DNA from: Elusimicrobia bacterium RIFCSPHIGHO2_02_FULL_57_9
GTDB taxonomy: Bacteria; Elusimicrobiota; Elusimicrobia; UBA1565; UBA9628
Length of the DNA stretch: 27,881 bases
Assembly: GCA_001800015.1 (NCBI GenBank)
Contig: MGUO01000138.1
Coordinates: 1 to 27,881 of the forward strand
Direction: 5' to 3'
A program made the position numbers and the translations under genes. Shown piece by piece: positions 22,936 through 27,881 of this stretch; positions within the stretch are counted from its first letter, which is position 1; each line of letters opens with the position of its first letter. The notes below the pieces were generated by a model. That model made no database searches and had not been told where the DNA came from. It saw only the letters and a program-made list of their open reading frames with translations.

Positions 22936-24170
22936 CTGACCGGGGGCGTGGTTTTGCCGCGCGGCAGCACCACGATTCCGGAGGCATCGACGAAATAGCG
23001 CTCGGCGTCCTTGGCCGCGGAATGGCCTATGGTTTCTTTGGAAGGAATGTCGTTAAAACGATCGACGATGACGCGCTTAAGCTTGGCCTCGCTGCGTATT
23101 TTGCAAAAATCCATGACGATGGAATCCTCTATGATCGCCCCGTCGTGAACATGAACCCCGCGGCCCAGGATCGAATTCTTGATCGCAGCGTCGCGCAGGA
23201 AGCAGCCGTCGCCGATGATGCAGTTGGAAAATTTGCCGTCAATAATCTTGGCGGGGGGGCCTTCGTAGCTGCCCGCATGGATGAACCATTTGCGGTTATT
23301 AAGGTTGATTTTCGGCCTGGCGCCCAGAATATCCATGTTCGCTTGATAATACGAGGAAAGAGCGCCGACGTCGCGCCAATACCCCTTTTCTTCATAGGGC
23401 TTAAGGCCGGGCAAGACATTGGTCGAAAAATCGTAGGCGTAAGCCTTGAATTTCTTATGGATATCGGGAAGTATGGATTTGCCAAAATCGAGGTTTGCCT
23501 GGGCCGTCTCATCCTCCAAAATGCGCACGAGCACGTCCGTGTTGAAGAGATAATTGCCCATGGAGGAAAGCGCGTGACCGGCGTCGCCGGGCAGGGGTTT
23601 GGGGTTTTCGGGCTTTTCCACGAAGGTCGCGACCTTGCCTTTGGCGTCCACTTCCACGATGCCGAAAAAGGAGGCGCTCTTGAGCGGGACCGGAATGGTG
23701 GCGATGGTGATTTCGGCGCCCCTTTCCATGTGAAACTGCATCATCTGGCCGATGTCCATGCGGTATATGTGATCAGCGCCGAAGACGGCGACCATGTCCG
23801 GATCAAAATCGCGGATCAGATTTAAATTCTGGCGTACGGCGTCGGCGGTCCCTCGGTACCACATGTCCCCCAGCCGCATTTGCGGAGGCACGACGGTGAT
23901 GAACTGGTCGCGCGTCAGGCCCACGGTGTGCCAGCTGCCGCGCAGGTAGTCGATCAGGCTCTGGGACATATATTGGACCAGGATGTAAATCGAGTGTATC
24001 CCCGAATTGACGAAATTCGAGAGCACGAAATCCACGATCCGGTATTTGCCGCCGAAAGGAACCGAGGGCTTGGAGCGTTCATGGGTCAGGGGATAGAGGC
24101 GTTCGCCCTTGCCCCCGGCCATGATAATGCCCAAGACCCGACGCGTCGGGGCTATGGGGCCGGTTGGCAT
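22932..24170 (-). CDS. glgC: glucose-1-phosphate adenylyltransferase
   Basis: GlgC makes ADP-glucose for glycogen. The 412-residue protein carries AGGKGERLYPLTHERSKPSV, the nucleotide-binding signature, then FGGKYRIVDFVLSNFVNSGI, FGADHIYRMD, VEKPENP near residue 180 and the left-handed beta-helix C-terminus (GDGCFLRDAAIKNSILGRGV). Residues 1-15 before the core are not conserved, so a start a little further in is possible. It overlaps thyX by 19 bp and phoH by 4 bp. No glycogen synthase or branching enzyme gene is in the window, so the link to a stress or storage programme is inferred only from operon position. Confidence 0.95.
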   Translation of the reverse strand: MPTGPIAPTRRVLGIIMAGGKGERLYPLTHERSKPSVPFGGKYRIVDFVLSNFVNSGIHSIYILVQYMSQSLIDYLRGSWHTVGLTRDQFITVVPPQMRLGDMWYRGTADAVRQNLNLIRDFDPDMVAVFGADHIYRMDIGQMMQFHMERGAEITIATIPVPLKSASFFGIVEVDAKGKVATFVEKPENPKPLPGDAGHALSSMGNYLFNTDVLVRILEDETAQANLDFGKSILPDIHKKFKAYAYDFSTNVLPGLKPYEEKGYWRDVGALSSYYQANMDILGARPKINLNNRKWFIHAGSYEGPPAKIIDGKFSNCIIGDGCFLRDAAIKNSILGRGVHVHDGAIIEDSIVMDFCKIRSEAKLKRVIVDRFNDIPSKETIGHSAAKDAERYFVDASGIVVLPRGKTTPPVR

Positions 24171-24859
24171 AAAGCTAATTTGGGATTAACGCCTTTCCAG
24201 GCGTGCGTCAAAAACGCCGACCATGTCCAGGGCATCAGGCGCTCGAAGTGTCGGGCCAGGGCCTCGGCGTAGGCCTGGATTTCCAATTGGGCGTGGGCGT
24301 CGGCACGCAGGGACAGGAAGTTCATGAAGCTGCGCGCGTTGACCGTCCAATAGAACTGGGTGTATAAATTGACGGGCAGAACCATTCGGGCCATTTCCCG
24401 TGCCACCCCGGCGGCCAGCATTTCGCGATAAAGCGACAGGGCCGCGCGCACTTGGGCCTCGCATTTTTTAGTCAGATCCGCGTGATCCAAAGCGCAATCG
24501 CTCACGGAGCCCTGTTTGTTTTTAATGTCTTGGGCGCGCCAAGTTTCGGGGATATAAAACTCGTCCTTTACCTCCGTGTAGCGGAAGGACTGTTCATTGT
24601 AGGCCGCGAAACGGTGCCGAAACCACTGGCGCGCTACGAATATGGGACAGGAAACGTGAAATTTAAACAGCGCGTGCTCAAACGGGGTCATATGGGAGTG
24701 TTTAAGCAGGTAGGCGACGAGTTTGCGGTCGGCCTCCTCGCCTTTGGATTTGCCGCCGTAGGAAACCCGGGCCGCGTCGACCACTCCTTGATCGCCGCCC
24801 ATAAATTCAACAAGGCGCACGAAGCCTTTATCCAGCACCCGGGCCGATTCCGCACTCAT
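24152..24859 (-). CDS. thyX: flavin-dependent thymidylate synthase
   Basis: ThyX methylates dUMP to dTMP using methylene-tetrahydrofolate, FAD and NADPH. The RHRx7S signature is at residues 81-91 within RHRFAAYNEQSFRY. The protein also has the early SYGGKSK segment, LLKHSHMTPFEH, and the LPVNLYTQFYWTVNARSFMN active-site segment. At 235 residues it is normal. GGAGG ends about 6 bases before the ATG at 24859, fixing the start. It begins 10 bases after the chelatase-like gene, and its stop lies 19 bp into glgC. Confidence 0.96.
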   Translation of the reverse strand: MSAESARVLDKGFVRLVEFMGGDQGVVDAARVSYGGKSKGEEADRKLVAYLLKHSHMTPFEHALFKFHVSCPIFVARQWFRHRFAAYNEQSFRYTEVKDEFYIPETWRAQDIKNKQGSVSDCALDHADLTKKCEAQVRAALSLYREMLAAGVAREMARMVLPVNLYTQFYWTVNARSFMNFLSLRADAHAQLEIQAYAEALARHFERLMPWTWSAFLTHAWKGVNPKLALCQPAP

Positions 24860-24869
24860 GGCTTCCTCC

Positions 24870-25793
24870 TCAATTTTGAATTAATTTTAGCGGTTTTTTA
24901 ACGCGCATGTCCGGTAGTCCCGCGCCCTCCTGCGCGGCTGCCTGCGCCCAGGCGATGATGCGGCCGTCGGGAAGCGCGGGCTTGCCGTCGTATCTGATGA
25001 ACAGTCCGTTCAAGGCTTTGGGAATCCTGGCGCCGATTTCCCCGCGGGTCAGTTCCATGGGAACAACGATGACCGGGCTGCCGCTGCGCAGGCTTCTGAT
25101 TTTTTGGCGCAGCGCTCCTTCCGCCTTTTCCCGTTCGGCCTGCTTGAGATTAATGGGCAGGGCCTCGGCCGCGACGGTTTGAAAGCCCCCTTTGCGCTTA
25201 ACCTGTTCGGCCAGGGCGTTGACCGTGCTCTCCCAATGCTGCCGATCCTCTTTGGAATGGGGGGGCGAGCCGATTAAGAGCACGGTCTCGCGAGCGGAAT
25301 TTCGGCTCAGGGATTTGGCTCGCGTAGTCAGAATATCGCCTAAAATCGAGTGATCATCAAGGGCCTTGGTCATGGCCAGGGGTAATTTATTTTGAATAGG
25401 CTTGGCGGAGGAAAACCCCATCTTATATCGGGCTTCTTGGGCGTGCTCCTTGGCCGCTTTGGGATTGAGGCCCAAGAGGAACCGGTTTTGATCCATTATT
25501 TCGGAATGGGAATAAAGGAATAACGGCACAGCCACGATTTTTTGGACGCGCTCGGCTTTGAGGGCATCCACCCCGTTTTGCAGTTCCTTGCGGTCTGCCA
25601 AGCCCGCCGCGGCCTTAACGGGATATTGGAGCGAAAGCTTGCGGCGTATGGCGTCGACCGTCGTTTCCCACAGCGGATCCGAACCTTCATAAAGCAGAAG
25701 TATTCCCAGTGGCTTGGGTGAAAACGGGTGGGAATATTGGTCCGCCGCGCAGGTTAGGGGAAAGCTTAACAGCCACGCCAAAACAAACTTCAC
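24870..25793 (-). CDS. secreted protein with two CbiX/SirB-type chelatase-like halves, catalytic histidine lost
   Basis: The protein has a signal peptide (about residues 1-17) with no lipobox, so it should be periplasmic. The first half resembles a CbiX/SirB chelatase: LGILLLYEGSDPLWETTVDAI replaces the usual start with a catalytic histidine (GHGS) by YEGS, and VQKIVAVPLFLYSHSE matches the conserved strand after it. The second half repeats the arrangement (VLLIGSPPHSKEDRQHWEST and SPVIVVPMEL). Chelatases insert metal into tetrapyrroles, but the missing histidine makes activity doubtful, and a metal- or ligand-binding role is more likely. The GTG start overlaps the response regulator stop in GTGA, so the two are coupled. 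Residues after 180 are less certain. Confidence 0.65.
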   Translation of the reverse strand: MKFVLAWLLSFPLTCAADQYSHPFSPKPLGILLLYEGSDPLWETTVDAIRRKLSLQYPVKAAAGLADRKELQNGVDALKAERVQKIVAVPLFLYSHSEIMDQNRFLLGLNPKAAKEHAQEARYKMGFSSAKPIQNKLPLAMTKALDDHSILGDILTTRAKSLSRNSARETVLLIGSPPHSKEDRQHWESTVNALAEQVKRKGGFQTVAAEALPINLKQAEREKAEGALRQKIRSLRSGSPVIVVPMELTRGEIGARIPKALNGLFIRYDGKPALPDGRIIAWAQAAAQEGAGLPDMRVKKPLKLIQN

Positions 25794-26200
25794 TTTTTCT
25801 TGGCCAGAGCCGCGTCCACCCGCTCATGCAGCTCTTGGAGGCTGATCGGCTTGGAAACAAAATCATCCCCCCCGCTTAAAGCTGAAATCAGCTTGTCCTG
25901 TTGGGCCTCGCGCGCCGTTAAAAAGAGCACGGGCGTGCGGCAGTCTTTTTCCAGAGCCCGTATGGCCTTGCAGGCGGCTAATCCATCCAGGACCGGCATC
26001 ATCACATCCATGATGATCAAATCCGGCTTCTCGGCCTTGAATTGAGCAAGAGCCTCACGGCCGTCGGCGGCGGTTATGGTGTCGTAGTTAAGGCGCCCCA
26101 TCTGGGTCGCGAGAATTTCGCGGATTGAAGGGTCGTCGTCGACAATGAGGATTTTCTTTCGTTGAATTTTCGGGCCGCTGGGCCTATTTTTAGGGGTCAT
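25790..26200 (-). CDS. single-domain response regulator
   Basis: This is a receiver domain alone, about 136 residues from the ATG at 26200, which I prefer over a TTG at 26233 that would add 11 unconserved residues. KILIVDDDPS holds the acidic pair; the phosphoacceptor aspartate is in LIIMDVMMPVLDG (residue 65 of the short form), followed by the conserved threonine in LFLTARE and lysine in SKPIS. There is no output domain, so it works by protein contact, as CheY or PilG/PilH-type proteins do. It overlaps the upstream secreted protein gene by 11 bp and the next by 4 bp. No histidine kinase gene is in the window. Confidence 0.92.
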   Translation of the reverse strand: MTPKNRPSGPKIQRKKILIVDDDPSIREILATQMGRLNYDTITAADGREALAQFKAEKPDLIIMDVMMPVLDGLAACKAIRALEKDCRTPVLFLTAREAQQDKLISALSGGDDFVSKPISLQELHERVDAALAKKK

Positions 26201-27485
26201 AAATCCAAAGCGAGGATTGGCCCGAACTGCCAACCACGGCTACGGCCAGATCATGAGGCTGCGCGGGGTCCGGAACCAGCGCCAGGGCCGTGGAATAACC
26301 GCCTAAATCCGTTTTCCAATCGTTGGAAAGGCTGACCCCGTTCCAGGTTTTACGCTGGACCTCGGCATTTTGAAACAAACCGAAAGGTTCCGACAGGCTG
26401 CCCAGCATGGAATTATTGCGCACCAAATAAACGGCGGCGCGCTTCTTGTCCTGATAGCCTACGGGCACCGGCGGATGGAATTCAAGCAAGCGGCCCTGCC
26501 AGCGGATGCGGGATGGGGTTTGGCCGTAGGCCTCGGGCGTGGCCCAAGACCCGCGCTTAAAATGAAGTTTTAAGCGATGGGTGTTGGTGAAGCGCAGCAG
26601 GGCCGGCGTTCCATCGAAATCGGCCTGGGTAAAATCATAAATCCAGTCGACGTATTTATACCGGATGGCGCCTTTGCCGGCGGCATATTTGCCTTCGTTA
26701 AAAACCAAGGGGTAAATGGCCGAGAATGGGAATGTCGGGTCTTCCACCAACTGTTGGACCGCCAATAGCGCGCGTCCATCGGCATTTTGATGGGCGCGCA
26801 CGGCCCAGGGAAGTTCCGCTATTTTCTCCCAGTTATTGCCGTTGAGCTCCAAAATGGAGGTTTCAAGCCTTCCGAGGACTTCGTTAAAAAGCGTGACGAA
26901 CAATTCGGCTTTCCCATTGCCGTTAAGATCCGCCGATTCCAGAGCAAGAAGGCGCGGCGCGGTTCCGGGCTGGGCGAACTCGGCCAGCGGTTTGGGATCT
27001 TGGGGCGGATAGGAATAGAGATAAACCTTTTTGGAATCCGCCAAAGCCAGTGTCATTTTGCCGTCGCCCGCGAAATTAGCCACGGCCATGCCGGTGATTT
27101 TATAGTCGAAAACCGGGCTTTTCCAGCGCGGGGCCCGCGCCGGGGTCTGCCCGTCGGTCTGGGCCGGCGGTGCCGACAAGCGCGCGCGCATGCCGGGCTT
27201 TACGGTCGGGGCTTGCGCCGACAGTTTGCCTATGGAATACTGTTCCTTGATTTCCTGAAGGGTACCTTCGGCGATTTTATTTTCCATGCGGCCCAGCGAT
27301 TTCCCCGTGACCGGATGCTTGAGCTGCGCGCCTTCGGTATAGACTTCAAAGGCCCGGCCTGGCGCCGCTCCATTTTTTTCGTTAAAATCAAGATAAACCA
27401 ACCCGGAATCAACCCGAACTACGTAGCCTGTCGCCCCGAAGGCGGAAGTCGGGAAAAGAGCAAGCAAACAGAGCAGGCGGCCCAT
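26190..27485 (-). CDS. secreted FG-GAP/VCBS-like repeat protein (431 aa)
   Basis: The N-terminus has a signal peptide (RLLCLLALFPTSAFG). The region at about 20-110 is a small beta-rich domain (GYVVRVDSGLVYLDFNEKNG, GRAFEVYTEG) like the start of some outer-membrane or flagellar-associated lipoprotein relatives. About 120-430 contain weak repeats of the type DLNGNGKAELFV, with calcium-binding-like Asp/Asn loops, as in FG-GAP/VCBS beta propellers. A periplasmic or surface binding role is likely. It is the first gene of a coupled set with the response regulator and the chelatase-like protein. The repeats are degenerate, and I recognise no specific family. Confidence 0.75.
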   Translation of the reverse strand: MGRLLCLLALFPTSAFGATGYVVRVDSGLVYLDFNEKNGAAPGRAFEVYTEGAQLKHPVTGKSLGRMENKIAEGTLQEIKEQYSIGKLSAQAPTVKPGMRARLSAPPAQTDGQTPARAPRWKSPVFDYKITGMAVANFAGDGKMTLALADSKKVYLYSYPPQDPKPLAEFAQPGTAPRLLALESADLNGNGKAELFVTLFNEVLGRLETSILELNGNNWEKIAELPWAVRAHQNADGRALLAVQQLVEDPTFPFSAIYPLVFNEGKYAAGKGAIRYKYVDWIYDFTQADFDGTPALLRFTNTHRLKLHFKRGSWATPEAYGQTPSRIRWQGRLLEFHPPVPVGYQDKKRAAVYLVRNNSMLGSLSEPFGLFQNAEVQRKTWNGVSLSNDWKTDLGGYSTALALVPDPAQPHDLAVAVVGSSGQSSLWIYDP

Positions 27486-27487
27486 AA

Positions 27488-27516
27488 TTCAGAGGTTACC
27501 ATTTTTATGTTAAAAT
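27488..27516 (+). promoter_or_regulatory. candidate promoter for the right-edge gene
   Basis: TTCAGA (27488-27493) and TAAAAT (27511-27516) are 17 bp apart. Transcription would start at or next to the ATG at 27522. It lies in the 36-base spacer to the divergent secreted-protein gene. Confidence 0.4.
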
Positions 27517-27521
27517 GCGCC

Positions 27522-27881
27522 ATGTCGCAGACGTACGTTTATCCTACCCGCAAGACGGCAACCGCGCAGGACTTAATGACAATCATCACGCGTTCTTGCG
27601 AATCGCAATTGCAGCGATCATCCCAGTTTCTGCCTCGAAAAAACGGGGTCCAAAGGCTTTGCCTGGAATCCCCTTTTGTGTTTTTGGGCCTCGGTCTTGC
27701 CTGCATAGCGCGGTTAGCGCCGTCCCAGCCGATGTTGGATTTCCAAGCTTGGGCCTTATCCAAGCTGGCTAGCCCGAATTATTATCCTTTTGACGCGGCC
27801 TCCGCCGTCCTTCGCAACGGCGCGGCCCTGGCCGCGCGTTTGGCCGGGGAAACCGGCCGGGAGCCCGCTTTGATGGCCCTG
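27522..27881 (+). CDS. unrecognised protein, 3' truncated by the window edge
   Basis: A frame opens at the ATG at 27522 and stays open for 120 codons to the end of the window. The first 45 residues are polar and basic. A hydrophobic segment (PFVFLGLGLACIARLAP, about residues 51-67) may be a membrane span, followed by an alanine-rich, helix-prone region. No family is recognised from the visible part. A shorter, overlapping frame (27515-27772) ends in a stop and has the composition of a shadow. The codon pattern (G/C at third positions, few rare codons) is consistent with the neighbouring genes. The promoter-like TAAAAT directly upstream supports this start. Confidence 0.6.
   Translation, partial: MSQTYVYPTRKTATAQDLMTIITRSCESQLQRSSQFLPRKNGVQRLCLESPFVFLGLGLACIARLAPSQPMLDFQAWALSKLASPNYYPFDAASAVLRNGAALAARLAGETGREPALMAL

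Noticed and set aside
24137..24150. 14-bp palindrome just after the thyX stop
   Set aside because: Too short to stand out in GC-rich DNA, lies in the glgC coding start, has no loop and no T-run, so not called a terminator.
27820..27837. 8-bp inverted repeat with CT loop near the right edge
   Set aside because: Short, GC-only and inside an alanine-rich coding stretch, where such repeats are expected by chance.

Overview
The window is a gene-dense piece of a diderm bacterial chromosome (GC-rich, short intergenic gaps, many genes overlapping by 1 to 19 bp). Supporting a diderm host are an LptE-like lipoprotein, an anhydro-MurNAc kinase, several lipoproteins and secreted proteins, and a type IV pilus motor set. 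No 16S gene or other decisive taxonomic marker is present. The gene order and the GYF-domain protein beside the pilus genes make me think of a free-living Elusimicrobiota-like lineage, but this is a low-confidence inference. I see no rRNA, tRNA, CRISPR array, transposase or phage gene.

Layout. (1) 1-626: 3' part of a PLP-dependent Cys/Met metabolism enzyme, then a 380-base gene-free stretch holding two stacked perfect inverted repeats. (2) 1009-1503: secreted protein of unknown function. (3) 4163 down to 1506, minus strand: a tightly packed operon anmK - ogt-like - EEP-fold protein - lipoprotein. (4) 4164-4402: divergent spacer with two perfect DnaA boxes in inverted orientation. (5) 4403-8949, plus strand: nadK - recN - gltX - dksA-like. 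(6) 9018-15607, plus strand: pilus assembly cluster (GYF-domain membrane protein, PilB, PilT, PilC), ending in a strong hairpin. (7) uvrC (minus) and rpsT (plus), divergent. (8) 21438 down to 17292, minus: leuS - lptE - holA, the same order as in E. coli. (9) 27485 down to 21545, minus: a coupled seven-gene operon of FG-GAP-like secreted protein - response regulator - secreted chelatase-like protein - thyX - glgC - phoH - ybeY. (10) 27522 to the right edge, plus: the start of an unrecognised gene that runs off the window.

Most genes are housekeeping: NAD kinase, RecN, UvrC and alkyltransferase (DNA repair), GltX and LeuS (tRNA charging), S20, HolA (replication), ThyX (dTMP), GlgC (glycogen) and YbeY/PhoH (RNA metabolism). 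The less ordinary parts are the DnaA-box pair, long perfect palindromes inside leuS and anmK, a repeated palindrome-bearing module inside the GYF protein, a gene that appears to start with ATA, degenerate active sites in an EEP-fold and a chelatase-fold secreted protein, a UvrC lacking its C-terminal HhH region, and several promoters so close to start codons that the mRNAs would be nearly leaderless. I did not find a clearly new defence or mobile system. The best candidates for undescribed biology are the GYF/pilus protein and the envelope triplet at 24870-27485.
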